Positions 1 to 12,384 of a DNA stretch of 64,000 nucleotides are shown here, piece by piece; position 1 is the first letter of the stretch, and every line of letters begins with the position of its first letter. The translations under genes were made by a program, and so were the position numbers. Location: contig NC_071387.1 of assembly GCF_022682495.2 (NCBI RefSeq), positions 150,210,347 to 150,274,346 on the forward strand, written 5' to 3'. The stretch comes from Desmodus rotundus. Lineage: Eukaryota > Chordata > Mammalia > Chiroptera > Phyllostomidae. The notes under the pieces were generated by a model. That model ran no database searches and was not told the origin of the DNA. It was given only the letters and a program-made list of their open reading frames with translations.

Positions 1-1663
1 TACTATAAGGCCACTATAGTCAAAACAGTGTGGTTCTGGCATAAGAACAGACACATAGATCAATGGAACAGAACAGAGGGTCCAGAAATAAACTCATGTC
101 TCTATGATCAATTAATATTTGGCAAAGGGGATATGAGCATATAATGGAATAAAAACAGCCTCTCCAATAAATGGTGTTGGGAGAACTGAACTGGTACATG
201 CAAAAAAATGAAACTAGACCACCAACTTATATCATACACCAGAATAAACTCAAATAGATAAAAGACTTAAATACCATAAAAGTCCCAGCAGAAAATTAAT
301 GCAGTAAAATTTCAGATATCCAGCCCTGGCTTCTGTGGCTCAGTGGATTGAGTGCCAGCCTACAAACCAAAGGGTCCCAGGTTGGATTCCCAGTCCAACA
401 TGCCTGGGTTGCAAGCCAGGTCCCCAGTAGGGGGCGCGTGAGAGGCAACCACACATCCATGTTTTTCTCCCTCTCTTCCTATCTCCCTTCCCGTCTGTCT
501 AAAAATAAATAAAGTCTTTTAAAAAATTTCAGATATCCCACGTAGCAATATTTTTGCTGATATATCTCCTAGGGCAAGGGAAGTAAAAAAAAATAAACAA
601 ATGGGACTACCTCAAATTAAAAAGCTTCTGCACAGCTAAAGAAACAATCATCAAAATGAAAAGGGAACTGACTGTATGGGGAAATATATTTGCCAATGAG
701 ACGGCGGAAAAGGGTTTAATCTCCAAAATATATAAAGAACTCATATAACTCAACACTAGGAAGGCAAAGAATCCAATTTAAAATGGGCAAGGAACATGTA
801 CAGACACTTGTCCAAGGAGAACATACAAGAGGGCCCATAGACATAGGGAAAGATGCTCAACATCACTAGTCATCAGAGAGATGCAAATTAAAACCATAAA
901 GAGATCTCATCTCACTCCTGTCAGAATGGCTACCCTCAATGAATCAAAAAACGAACAAGTGCTGGTGAGAATGTGGAGAAAAGGGAACCCTTTTGCACTG
1001 TTGGTGGGAATGCATATTGGTGCAGCCACTCTAGAAAGCAGTATGGAATTTCCTCAAAGAATTAAAAATGGTACGGCCTTTTGACCCAGTGAGCCCACTG
1101 CTGGGAATATACCCTTAGAACCCTGAAATACCAGTTCAAAAGAACTTATGCACCCCTTTGTTCATAGCAGTGTTCTTTACAATAGCCAAGTGCTGGAAAC
1201 AACCTAAGTGTCCATGAGTAAATGAGTGGATCAAAAAACTCTGGTACATTTACACAATGGAATACTACACAGCACAAGGAAAGAAGGAACTCCTACTTTT
1301 CTCAACAGCATGGATGGAACTGGAGAGCATTATGCTAAGTGAAATAAACCAGTCAATGAAAGACAAATACCATATGATCTCACTTATAAGAGGTACCTAA
1401 TGAACAAAATAAAGTAACAGGTAAAATAGAACCAGAGGCATGGAAACATGGAACAGACTGACCGTGGCCAGTGGAGAAGGGGGAGAGGGATAATGTTGGA
1501 AAGAAGAGGAAGGGACTAGTCAAAAAACATGTATTAATGACCCCTGGACATGGACAGCGGTATGGGGATTGACTGTGGACATGGGGGGTGGACTGGATGG
1601 AGGAGGACCAAGGCAGAAAAATTGGGATAACTGTTATAGAATAAAAATAAAAATAAAAATAAA
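1..1663 (+). repeat. L1 retrotransposon, 3' part (ORF2 C-terminus and 3'UTR), interrupted by a SINE
   Basis: The sequence follows the end of mammalian L1 ORF2 in the + direction: the 'gatcaatggaacagaac' region, then 'catctcactcctgtcagaatgg', 'gcactgttggtgggaatgc' and 'gacccagtgagcccactgc'. A 3'UTR follows and ends in an AATAAAAATAAAAA tail near 1663. The reading frame is broken many times, so this is a dead copy. A Ves SINE splits it at 322-522 and the L1 resumes at 539. It lies in a SPATA9 intron or upstream of the first exon visible here. Confidence 0.93.
322..522 (+). mobile_element. Ves-type bat SINE (tRNA-derived) nested in L1
   Basis: The element opens with 'cagccctggcttctgtggc', contains 'gattgagtgccagcc' and 'tccccagtagggggcgcg', and ends in an 'aaaaataaataaag' tail. 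It is flanked by a perfect 16-bp target duplication 'aaaatttcagatatcc' at 306-321 and 523-538, and removing it restores the L1 reading. This is the clearest taxonomic marker in the window for a bat genome. Confidence 0.93.
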
Positions 1664-2796
1664 CAGAATGGCTTGGAAGTGTAGCAATTGTAGCAGCCTG
1701 CAGTTTGAGTTGCATTCTGTTAGTATTGACTAGCAGGGTGAAGAGTACAGGTGAGCTAATGGGACTTTCTCAGCAAAGTTAACAGGTTAAACCATGCAAT
1801 AGGGACACCAGATGCTGCAGAAATACATCCTCACTGACAGGCTAGAACAGTTTTGTTTATTTCCAGTGGCAAATCTGACCAGTAAGAAAAGACTGAACTT
1901 TGAGGGCAAAGGCAACAATAATAGAATTATTACTTCATGATCAAATTTGAGGCATTTTAAATATATAGCATAATAGCTCTAAGACAAATATATAATGTTC
2001 ATTGTAGAACCAAAATGCAGTTAAAAGATGCTTTATGCTTATATATTTTGACCCAACAAATAAAGATTTTAAGTTGCTTGTACTAAAATGCCAACAAAAG
2101 CCCGTAACATTATTTAAATGAATAATGGAAACTATACTTGCCTGCTGCCTGGAATGCAGTCTGACCACATTGTAAGTAATTTCCCTGTGGTGTATTTTCC
2201 AGTAGAGCAAAGAAAGAACTATATTTTATGTGTTTCGGTGATGTCACAAGTTTTTTCTATCAGACTGCTCACAGAAGGTATAAAGTTTTTAGAAGTAAAA
2301 GTTTCCTGAGTTTGTTGATTAGTATATAGGCTATTTGTTTTATGCATTATGTATGTGTGCTGTATTTTATCATTTAAAATTTTGAAAGTAACCTGGGAAA
2401 ATATCTGTAAGCTTTGAATAAGAAGTATTGGTTCCATAATTTAAACAGTGAATAATATTTGAATAAGAATTGTGTATTTTTGAAAAAAAGCTCTTAAAAA
2501 TCAATGCAAACAAATAAATAAACCTAGAGAGAAAAATGAAAAATTTATATGTTTACAATAGTAACTTAAATTCTGGATAGTTATCCTAAGGAAAAATTCA
2601 TGTATTCATATAAAGATTTAAAATACATGGTGGGGTCAATGAGTTGTATAGAAAGTGGGATATAATTATTAAGCACTAATATGCATGGGCCCACACCCAG
2701 GGAAAATTATGTGGTATGTGGTCTCTGCTTAAAGTAAATGTTAGCAATTCTCTGGAGAATCACACATCAGTCACTTTTCAAAGGCTTATTTTCCAG
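1664..2796. other. SPATA9 intron, AT-rich, nothing recognised
   Basis: No repeat family or exon was recognised here. Short open frames on both strands show no conserved motif. The 3' end carries the pyrimidine-rich acceptor 'cttattttccag' of the next exon. Confidence 0.6.
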
Positions 2797-3024
2797 AAAA
2801 GAGAACCCATGCAGAAAACATCCAAAATCAGAATGGCTATTGCTTTAGCAAAGATCAACCGGGGAACATTAATTCAAGGATTACATAGCATATCCAGATC
2901 CTCCAAATCAGTGGCCGAACTTCTGCAGCCTCAGCTTGTCTGTAGACTTTTAGAGTTAAGGGACACAGCTCATCACCTGCTGAGGGAAGTTAACGCGCCA
3001 AAGCAACCCCTATATAACATGCAG
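2797..3024 (+). CDS. SPATA9: SPATA9 internal coding exon (76 codons)
   Basis: The exon follows the acceptor 'cttattttccag' and ends at CAG|gtaagt, a consensus donor; it begins and ends in phase 0. It encodes a basic segment starting [19 protein letters not shown] and ending near [14 protein letters not shown], which matches SPATA9 as I know it. An open frame continues upstream to 2716, but the acceptor and family match argue that the real exon begins at 2797. SPATA9 is a testis-expressed protein linked to spermatogenesis whose biochemical activity is not established. Nothing in this exon is broken. Confidence 0.93.
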
Positions 3025-3680
3025 GTAAGTGAATGTCGCATATGCACAAAGTATGGAGCCTTTTTATAGAAACTCTTTTGAAACTGTAAGATTTGAAAAA
3101 TGAAAAATGTAGCACATATGGTTATCCTACATATAAAACAAGAATAGTTGGGGAAGAGAAATGAATGGTTGGACCTTTTTTTAAAGGTAGTATATATACT
3201 ATAGTTTAAATAAATCTGAGAGAAGAAGTAATGTGGACATCTTTTTTACCTTGTTATTTAATTGAACTGTATGAAACTGTCAATTTCAAATAGTTCATCC
3301 TAAATATAAGCATAGGGATTACTACTTATGTTAAACCTAAAATCCTACAACAAACCTTAAAAATAAATGTTTTATTCCATTCCCCATAACCTTTGTTTCC
3401 AAAACAACCCTTAATTGACAAAACATATTGAGTATATTTAACTATAAACTCATTTTGTTAGACCCATCAACATTCAGGTATCTTTCAAACTACGTGTTCT
3501 ACATTGTTTCGTTGTGGCTCTGTTAAAGGATGACAGTCCTTAATACTCTTTCAGACCAATTTTTTTTCCTAAATTTTATGTCACAGAACTCTGGATTTTT
3601 CAGAGCATTCTAAAGGTTACAAAAGACTTGGAGTCTTCCAAGTCTGGCATCTGATCCCCAGAGTGAATAAATTTAACTCC
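3025..3680. other. SPATA9 intron, AT-rich, nothing recognised
   Basis: AT-rich intronic sequence following the donor at 3025. No repeat, exon or regulatory motif was identified. Confidence 0.5.
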
Positions 3681-4215
3681 TTTATTGAGGGGAGAGAAAA
3701 CCTGGCTCAAACTGAGTTAAGGCAAAGAAGAGATGTATTAGTTCATGTAGCTGAACACTCCAGGGTCGTTAAGGTTTCAGGCATTGCTGGAGACAGATAC
3801 TCAAACAATGGCTTCAGGTCCTCTTTCTCCTTCCAGAGACCGGCTCTGCTTTCTCGGTGTTGACTCTACTCTCAGACTGACATGTCCCTCATGGTCACAA
3901 GATGATTTGCAGCTGTTTCAGAGCTGCATCCTTCCAGGCTGAGTGACAGCAGAAAACAGTGAGGGTCTTTGAACCCCACATTCCTGGGCAAGCCGAGGTT
4001 CACTCGCAGAGAATGGCTTACCTCTGCACCAGGGAAAGGGGACTCACTGACTGGCCAAGGACTTGGTTACCTGCTGCGCTCCCGGAGTGGAGGGTGGAAC
4101 TCCACCCAGACCACATGACCTGAGAGCGGCAAAGGATGAATCCACAAACAAAAACCTGGGTTGCTTCCCAGATGAGAAAACGGATGATGGATGGGGTGGC
4201 TAAAAGTAACAAAAC
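3681..4215. repeat. Ancient interspersed repeat, family not named
   Basis: The stretch is more GC-rich than its surroundings and has features of an old mammalian repeat ('ggtttcaggcattgctgg', 'gaccacatgacctgag', 'gattgactg'-like pieces). I recognise the general pattern from mammalian interspersed repeats but cannot assign a family without a library search. Confidence 0.4.
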
Positions 4216-4717
4216 CTTCATTACACAGGAATCTATCTAATTGAAGATTTTGACATTTCTAGAAAGCATCAGATATTTCAACTATGGACTGCCTGGGACA
4301 GCATTTTTAAATGGCTCTCTTATAATATCTGACATTTGAGAAAGTAAAAAATGGTTCATGTTTGTTAACCATTGGATTGTCTAAGTACTAAGAAATCTTA
4401 TCCCTACACCTTTAGATCATCAAAAAGAAACATAGCTGATCCATATTATTTTAAATTCCCACTGAAATATCTTTCTGAATCTAATGTTGTGCCTCAACAT
4501 TTCTTTCCTTACATTGTTAGACCCATAGTTTTTACAGAGGATCATACATGAAGTGTCCCTTGGATATTATTTCTGTATTTATTAGGAAATAATCTTTAAA
4601 GACATTGTGCATTGTATTATTCAGAGTTTTTTTTTTCTCCTCTTTGCTAAGTCAGAACTGTAAAGGGTCTGAAATTTTTACATTATATACAAGCTAACAA
4701 GATAGTCTGCCATGGTT

Positions 4718-4749
4718 ACACACGCACACACACACACACACATACACAC
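4718..4749. repeat. (CA)n microsatellite
   Basis: A run of CA dinucleotides about 32 bp long with single interruptions (CG, TA) in a SPATA9 intron. Confidence 0.95.
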
Positions 4750-5565
4750 TGACAGACCGCGCAAGACCCTTGTGGCAGGGACTAGGTTGTTTATGGTTCG
4801 CAGCAAAAGCAGTGACCAGAGTGTTACCTTGTGTCAGTCTTGCTCCCCTCAGTTCCCACAGGGCAATGGGATTAGAGCCAGAAGATACCTGTGCATGTTC
4901 TTAGTAAGCGGTGTCACAGGGGAAGAACCCTGAAATGAGGAGATTCGGCTTTTTATTGGGTTGTTGGTGTGTCTGTCCAACTTGGGCATGGTGGTGAAGT
5001 GGGGAGAGAGAAGCAAATGTGTCCAGAGGGGAAGGAGGAGAGGGCTTTGTATTCAGAGCCCTGTGACACGTCCTAGGAGGGATATCACTAGATCCAGAGG
5101 TTTATACTTCCTTCCAAGGCTGGTTGCTATTCAACCACGTCCTTTGCTCAGAAGACCCCATCTGTACAGGAATGAGAAACATCCATGCAGAATTGTCTTC
5201 CAGTACTCATGAAAATTCAGTGGCAGAAAAATAATCTCTATTTTTACTTGAATTTGTGTTTCCTTTTAACCAATAATGAGAACAAAAAAACAGTCTGTTT
5301 GCCTTTTTGCTTTGATTGACAGTACGCTTCACAGGTAAATTTAGAGCGTTGTTGTGATAACTTATTCCAGGAACCTGAGATGCGAGAAACAGGCGGAAGG
5401 ATTAAATAACTTGTGGAAGGTGCACATGCTGACGGCGACTCTTCTGGCATTATTCGAGAGGAACACCTATGAGACAGACTTCTTCTCTTTGCTCTTGTTC
5501 TAATTGTCTTAGGACATAGGTTTAACTTTTAAACTCCTTATGTTAAAATATTTCAAAATATATCA
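4750..5565. other. SPATA9 intron, nothing recognised
   Basis: Mixed-composition intronic DNA. Open frames under 85 codons occur on both strands without recognisable motifs. No repeat family was assigned. Confidence 0.4.
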
Positions 5566-5569
5566 AAGG

Positions 5570-6640
5570 TAGTTTATCACAAATTCCACCAAAACTTACC
5601 TGGAGGTAATATTTTGCCATATTGCCTTCACACATCTCCTTTATAAAAAGAACTATAATTAACCTGCCCTAGTCCTGTCCCCTGTTTTTCTCCACCAAAG
5701 TTAATCATTACCCTGAAGTTGATGTGAGCATTTCCATGCATATGTTTATATTTTCACTACATTTGTATACAGCTATTTTCCTTTGTATATATAAAATTTA
5801 AATAAAATGTATATAATCTATGTAAAATTATATTATATATAATACTTGTCCTTCTGAAACTTCCTTTTTTATATTTTTATATATAGGCATTTTTCAACAT
5901 TTATATGTGTAAACATATATATTTCAACATTTTTATACATGTAGCTAAGGATTTATTATCTTGTTTGTGGTATTCCATCATGAGAAAAAAAAATCCACAG
6001 TTTCTCTATCACTAGACAGATGGATAGTTTAGTTTCAATTTTTCTGTGTTACAAACAGTGCTTTAGCGAACCCTGTACAAGTATCCAGGTGTCTGAGACA
6101 CTCTCCAGTGTACATCCAGAGGAGGGATTGCTGGGTCATGAGGGATGCACACCTTCAATTTTATTATCTGTTGTCAAAATGCTTTTCAGAACGGACACTT
6201 GGGGATCACTGTGATTCTCGAATCTGAGGATAATTTCTTCAATTCTGGAAAGTTCTTAGCCATTATTTCTTCAAATATTACCTCTTTTGCATTTTTTTCT
6301 AATTTCTTCTGCAATGCCTACTAAACATATACTTAGGACGTTCTCAGTTTATCCTTTGTTTACTTCACATTTTCCCTTTCTTTTTCTCTTTTTCATACAT
6401 TTTGAATAATTTCCTCTGAACTTTCTTCCAGTTACCCAGTTCCCTTCAGCTGTATTTAATATACTCTTTTACTTACTCAAAGTATTTTAAATTTCAAACA
6501 CTATACTTACCATTCTTGGAAGTTTTATTTGGTGTCCCTTCCCCCAATTTGTAATATTTTTCAAAGTGTCTTTTGAAAAGTCTTTAGATATTTGAACACA
6601 CTATGTATGACCTTTTTAAAGGGTCTCTCTGAGACATTCA
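5570..6640 (-). repeat. Old L1-like fragments, minus orientation
   Basis: Decayed sequence with typical old L1 3' wording read from the reverse strand: 'gtacatccagaggagggatt', 'gctgggtcatgagggatgc', 'ttctggaaagttcttagcc', 'ttcttcaaatattacctc'. Boundaries are approximate. No intact frame remains. Confidence 0.5.
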
Positions 6641-7285
6641 GGGCTGCTGGTCCCCCTGACTGCTGTGATCTGTACCGCGTCTCACTCAGCAGATCGTTTC
6701 TTTCCGTGTTCTGTTTTAGTTTTGTTTAACTGAAAGGTTTTCTTCAGAGATCTTTTTATAAATAGAAACCCTTCTCACCTAGAACCTTCCCTCTAGAGGA
6801 TTCTGTTGGCGCTCCCAGGGTGTCAGCCCTGGTGGGGACCAGCCCCCGACCCCTTCCTGGGCAGTGGGTGCAGCTGTCCTAGGCCCACTTTCCCACGGAC
6901 GACCCGAAAGCCCGCTCCTCGCCTCTTGTGCATCGAAGTCTCCTCTCCAGCCTCTGGATTGAAACGCAAGCCCCCAGCCGTTATTTCACGTTCCCGTAAG
7001 CTCCCCAGAGGTCCGGGGACATCAACTTAAGACACTCACTGCTCCAGCTTTGAGTTCCCAATTTGTTCCTGGCATGGGGATTTCCCTCCCCCGTTTTCTT
7101 CCTTTCAACTCAGTTTCATATAAAATTTTTGGTGTCTGACCTTATATAGAATTTGTAGGTTTGGGCGGGGGAGCTCCTCCTTAGCTCTAGCAGATGTCCT
7201 TCAGTTTCACTTCTTTGTATCTTTTACAAATTTTAATGTAAGATGGTTGAATTCATTTTTGGAAGTAAGTAAAGTATATATAATT
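6641..7285. other. SPATA9 intron with a short GC-rich stretch, nothing recognised
   Basis: Positions 6800-7040 are more GC-rich than the neighbourhood and hold a 74-codon open frame, but no family or splice context supports a gene. Confidence 0.4.
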
Positions 7286-7289
7286 CTAC

Positions 7290-7720
7290 CTTGTCATTCA
7301 TTCAACAAATATTCGTTGAAAACCTGACACGTATAATCACTAGTCTAGGTAGTAGGGATTCATAGATGTCTTGCCCTTGGCCTATGACCTGGGGAATGGT
7401 AGGCAAGTGAGCAGTAAGCAGTGCCGGTAGAGTGAGGCAAGTGCATCATCAGAGTGTGCAAAGTGCACTATGGAAGCATCAGCAAGGGGCGTGTAGTTCC
7501 AAAGGGCAGTCAGTATAGGCTTTCCAGAAGGTGATACTTGACCTGGGTCTTGAAGTAGGAGAAACTAGCCTTGTAAAGAAGGAGGATAATCATTCTAGGA
7601 AGAGAACAGTGTGTATTAAGGAGCAAGAGAGAACATGCCTTACTAGGAAATGTAAGGACTTTTGTAGGGCTGGAGTGAGACAAATGGGAGCAGTTCCAGG
7701 TCAGAGGTTCCAGAGTCCTT
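7290..7720 (+). repeat. Ancient mammalian repeat (same family as 49680-50360 and 62510-63120)
   Basis: It starts with 'cattcaacaaatattcgttg' and continues with 'ggctttccagaaggtgatac', 'ttgacctgggtcttgaagta' and 'gaacagtgtgta'. The order of these phrases matches the two other copies in the window. The copy is heavily diverged. The family name is left open. Confidence 0.55.
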
Positions 7721-8242
7721 GAGGGTAGAAGTGAGGAGTGAGGAGGGAGTTTTACTTGGGTAATATGCATAAGCTAGGATGTGAAGGGACACAACTGAGA
7801 GGAGACTAATTTGTAGCAAGGAAGAAAACAACATATCTCAAATCTGGAAGTCTCAGTGATGACTAAAATACAAGTATAAATAATGGAGACAGTGGCCCGG
7901 AGAGTCAAAGGAACAACTAATGTATGAGGGATGGTGGAGGTCCGTGAATTGGTCTGTGGATGGAGTGTATCACGGTGTCAGAGGGTGCTGAGAGGTAAGA
8001 GGCATAGCACGAAGGAGCTATAGCAGCCCTGGTACACTGCTTGGCTGCCTGCACAAAGTGAGAGGGTTCAGCTTACGTAGATGGGAATCCAATATGAATT
8101 CCTTCAAGAATTGTCAGGGTGCCTGTGTCAAGGTAGAACTTAGTGGTATGCAGAAGTAGAAGGAGTGGAATCTGGAGTATCAATACTTTGCAAAGAGATA
8201 TGCTTTGTGTATTCTTGGAGGACATCACTTTATGTAGGAAAG

Positions 8243-8500
8243 TACCGTATTTTTCAGACTATAAGACGTACTTCTCCCCTTGCCCCAAATTTGGGAGGAA
8301 AATGGGGGTGCATCTTACGGTCCAAATATAGCTTACCTGGCTCGCTGTGGGGGTCAAGAGGGTGCAGTGGTGGAGCAAGGTCACAGGAGGCAGGAGCAGG
8401 ACCATATTTTTTGCTTCAAATTTTTTTTTCCTATTTTCCTCTTCTAAAACCTAGATGAGTCTTATGGTTCAGTGCATCATATAGTCCAAAAAATATGGTA
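8243..8500. mobile_element. Short inverted-repeat DNA transposon (MITE), family A copy 1
   Basis: The ends are inverted repeats: 'taccgtatttttcagactat' on the left and the reverse complement of 'atagtccaaaaaatatggta' on the right, with TA at each outer edge. The 258-bp element has no coding capacity. The interior (a 'ccccaaatttgggaggaaaa' stretch, 'ggtcacaggaggcaggagca') is shared with the copy at 23071-23319. The TA edges suggest a Tc1/mariner-class source; the family name is not assigned. Confidence 0.85.
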
Positions 8501-11500
8501 AGTGGCCTTTTAAACCTATCTGCAGTATTTTCAAAGAGCCTCTGTATGTGCTCTGTCTCATCACTGATAAGAGGGTGATGTACCTAGAGTGTCTTAAACG
8601 GTTCTGCCAAAACACTGTTGGATATTATGTCGCTGGAAGCAGTAGTCAGGGTCTCACCTCCCTCAAGAACATGGAATAAAGGAACATTTCCATTAGGAGA
8701 CTGACTGTAACTAGGATAGTGTTTCGGCTCTTTGCTGTGGTCTGAGATGAAGCCTGTGGTAATGGTCTCCTCGAGGTAGAGAATGGACACTACCCCAGGA
8801 CCTCCCTTTACAATCTTCCCAGACCTTTTGTTTAATCATATTTAGCTCTAGAGTATGTCCTGCATAACTTCAAAGATATACCCAAAGATATTGTGCCAAA
8901 TATGGATTACCCAAAGACCCAACTGGCACAGGTGACTTGAGAGTTTCTGGTGGCTTGTTCTGTGACATGAACACAGAGAGTGAGGGTTAGGAGGTTCCAG
9001 CTGGACATCTTGTTAAAAGAGACTTCCTTCGTACCTGGCACTATGGGTGCTGAGTCAGGTTGCTCCTCAAACCTTTGCAAGTTCTGCAGGGCAGAGATTG
9101 TAGTGATATATCTGCTGATTCTATAAGGGGCCTCTGGAGAGGAAAACTGAGGAGAGAATATCCTGATGGTTTTCAACGTCCCCAGCACCAGCACTTACAA
9201 AATGGCTCATCTGCTTAGCCCTGTAAGCTGCCTGGTGGAGTGAAGCCTGCAGCTGCTCTGAGCTGCAATGACCTAGATAATCAGCTTGAATGCTGACTTC
9301 AGCCAAGACACGTCAGCTCCCAGACACAGTTGTTGACTTTGGCAGGCCAATGCAGGGCCACAGGACAGGGAGCACTTCCCGTGATAGAATCTTCCTCATA
9401 GTGGCATTAGAGATAACTGTTTCCACTTTGTGCAGGCAAAGTGAAGAAAATGCTCAGCCTCTAAAATGCCTGTGCCATAGGGGGACCCTAGTGACTTGGG
9501 GTCCCTTTTTCAGGATGAAGGTCCGAGGCTTTTCTAAGTAAGGGTTACTCCCTACCGCTAACCCTCCCCAAGGAAGACTCCAGTTGGGATTTAAACTGTA
9601 AAACGCACAAATATCAGGAACTTCTGTAGGTCCTTGGATGAGCCTGCCATGAAGCTATCTTGGGTGGTGTAATTTCAGATCTGGGAAAAAAGGACAATTC
9701 TAGAATGCAGAACTACGGGATCTTGAAGACTTAATTCTCCAGTTTGGCCAAGAGATTGGGACATTGAGCTTTTACAGAAACACCTGATTAAGAGCTTATT
9801 TAAAACGAGCATTCCACAGGACATTAATACTGGGATAAACGAAGTCAAACAACTTCCTTCTCTGTGTGCGGACTCGAGGAGTCTTCCCTGTGCTCATGAG
9901 TACTGTGGGTTGCTAAGCAAAGACGTGGTCTTTGTAGCTTTCCCAAGCTTATAGGAAACACTGTCTTCTGCACCTATTAACAGGAGTCAGTACTTCTTGC
10001 AGCACTTATTCGTGAATCACTGAGTTAGTTTCCCCCTATTACTCCCTGGTTCCCCTCTCCAAGGTGGTTTTGGACAACATAAGCTAAGTGGGGCCTGGTC
10101 ACTCTGTAACCTGCAGACCTTCTGCAAGCGGATCTTTGTTTTCTAAACTGCTTATAGCTTGCTTTTTTTGTGATTTATCTCATTATTAGTGAAAGGAAAT
10201 GAGCACAGTTCTTTTATGAAATGAGGCAATCAAAATTATGTGGGAGAAATTTAGATAAAGGTTAAAATGATTTTACTGTTATATCCATATATCTTATGTA
10301 TTAATATCACCAAATTAAAAAAAATAACTGGGCATGATATTGATATAAAGTACTTTTAATTTAAATGTGCAAAAACATGAAGTTAATATAACAACAAGGT
10401 TAAGATAAAATTTTTGAAATAGGCCAAGACAATCTAAATAAAGCCTCCCATTTGCTGAATTTCTCCTGTTTACTTATCTGTTTTTACCATACACTATCCC
10501 TGCTCACAGTAAGCCAAAGATGAAACAAAGTAAGTTATAGTATGAATTACAAGTTAGTCATAAAATAGAAAAATGGCTACTTGCCAGTAGCCACATGAAT
10601 TTGGGAGGAAATGCATTCTCTACAGGGGTGATTTATCACAGGAATGGCAAGTATTTATTAAAAGCATTGAAATGGTGAAAATGTGACCCTTAGGCAATAC
10701 AGTGATTCATTATTCAGAAGCATAACATGTATCAAATACATAACTTATTTTGAAAGTAACCAGTTTTAATTACTTTTTTTAGGTGAAGGGCAAAATCTGA
10801 AAAAGAAAGATGCAGTGAAACAGAAATAGTAACTCCTTATGCACGCAGATACCACTTTTATTTTTATTGTATCTGGCCTACCAATTAGTGACTATGGACC
10901 TCCCACTTACATTTATGTATTCACGCACTCATAATCTTTCGCTCTGCCAGAGGGCATTTTGCTGGAGTGTATCTGCTTTCCTTCCTACCATCGGCATCTG
11001 CTCTCTATTAATATAATGTCTCCTTGTGGCCTAACAGTGGGATTCAAAGCCATGCTATCATTTTGATTCTTCTAACAAGAGGGAAACAGCAACAGCTGCT
11101 TTATTTCCTGGAAACTCTTTCCAGAAGCCAGGAATGCTGGGAAATTTTCCAGACTGACTTATGGAGAGAGGGAGCTAAAACTGCCCCTACATGTCCCTGT
11201 ATGTAGGAGTTGGTATGGCCTGAAAGGTAGGAATAAGCACCGCCTCCCCCTCCCCCCACAACAGCCATCTCTTAGCTACTAGGCTAGATAGTATTCTCGG
11301 CTTCAGCATTCCACAAATCTCTTAAGAGAGATGAGGGGAAATTGTGATGGGCAATTTTGTTTGTCATTCAGTAGTGGCAGCAGAAAGCAAAAACAGAGTT
11401 TACTACAATAACAAGCACTTAGAACCTGACCCTGTACACAATGCCGTGTAAATCTTAGTTAAAATGTTATCACGTGTTCTTTGGAAGCACATTCTTCCCC

Positions 11501-11525
11501 CTCCCCGACCCTCACCCCCTGGAGC
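8501..11525. other. SPATA9 intron, nothing recognised
   Basis: About 3 kb of intronic DNA without an assigned repeat, exon or regulatory motif. Scattered open frames on both strands (the longest about 95 codons) lack any family signal. Confidence 0.4.
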
Positions 11526-11765
11526 CCAAGTACATATGTTTTAATAGTTTGATGAGATATCATTAATATACATTAAACTGTATGTATTTAACATATACAA
11601 TATGATGAGATTTGACATGTATGTACACCCATAAAACCATTGCCACAGTCAAGATAAGGAACATATTCATCACCTCCAAAGATTTCCTCATGTCCTTTTA
11701 TAATTTATTCTTACCTCCTCCAAACCCCTGGGTCTAGGTGACTACTGGAAGCACATTTTAAAGGC
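11526..11765. repeat. Old L1 3'-end fragment
   Basis: Phrases such as 'acacccataaaaccattgcc' and 'cagtcaagataaggaacata' followed by 'ttcatcacctcc' are typical of old L1 3' regions. Only about 240 bp can be followed. Confidence 0.5.
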
Positions 11766-12384
11766 TGCACTATACCATGGAGTAGACAACAGTGTAATTT
11801 ACCTAATCGTTCTGTCATTAATTGTTTCAGTTTTCCATGTTTTGTAACATTGTATGCATTTTTGCTGTGCAAACATATGACTTTATTCTATTCGCTACAG
11901 CCAGTACCTTTTGGAAGTTATTGAAGCCATAGAGTGGCTTGGCTCTGCCGCACAGGCGCATGGCTAACTGCCACAGTACTGCTGACTGGGAGGGGAATGG
12001 TTTCCCTAATGTCCTCATTTCAAATTCTGCTCAAGGCAGCAGAGGTGGAGGTGGCCTATGGGGGTACAGTCCCCTTAAGCTGAATATATTATACTATTAG
12101 GTTTTAGCAGGGACACCTTCTATTACCAGAAGCTAGAAACATTTGAGAGATAAAGTCATTATTGGTGTAAATCTTTTCTACATTTCAAAGTAGCATGCTG
12201 GGTATGAGCACAGAGCATTTCCTGAAGCTTAGTGATCATCTAAGGTTAATGCTGGCCTTCAGCAGTCTCATGATTAACATTTTCAAGCAGGTCATTAATC
12301 TCCAGGAAATGCTCAGTGTTTTGATTGCCTAATTGAAGAAATGAATAATTTAGTAAAGGATGATTATATGAATTTGAACAAAGA

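Noticed and set aside
322..395. tRNA-like head of the SINE as a possible tRNA gene
   Set aside because: It is the tRNA-derived part of a Ves SINE, with an A-rich tail and target duplications; no functional tRNA gene was found in the window.
881..1084. Short frames matching L1 ORF2 (also at 13233, 28006, 39999, 59354, 60193)
   Set aside because: Remnants of dead L1 copies with multiple stops nearby, reported as repeats and not as genes.
1664..2796. Missing N-terminal SPATA9 exon
   Set aside because: Searched by eye for the expected N-terminal protein pattern on +; none was found, so it most likely lies left of the window.
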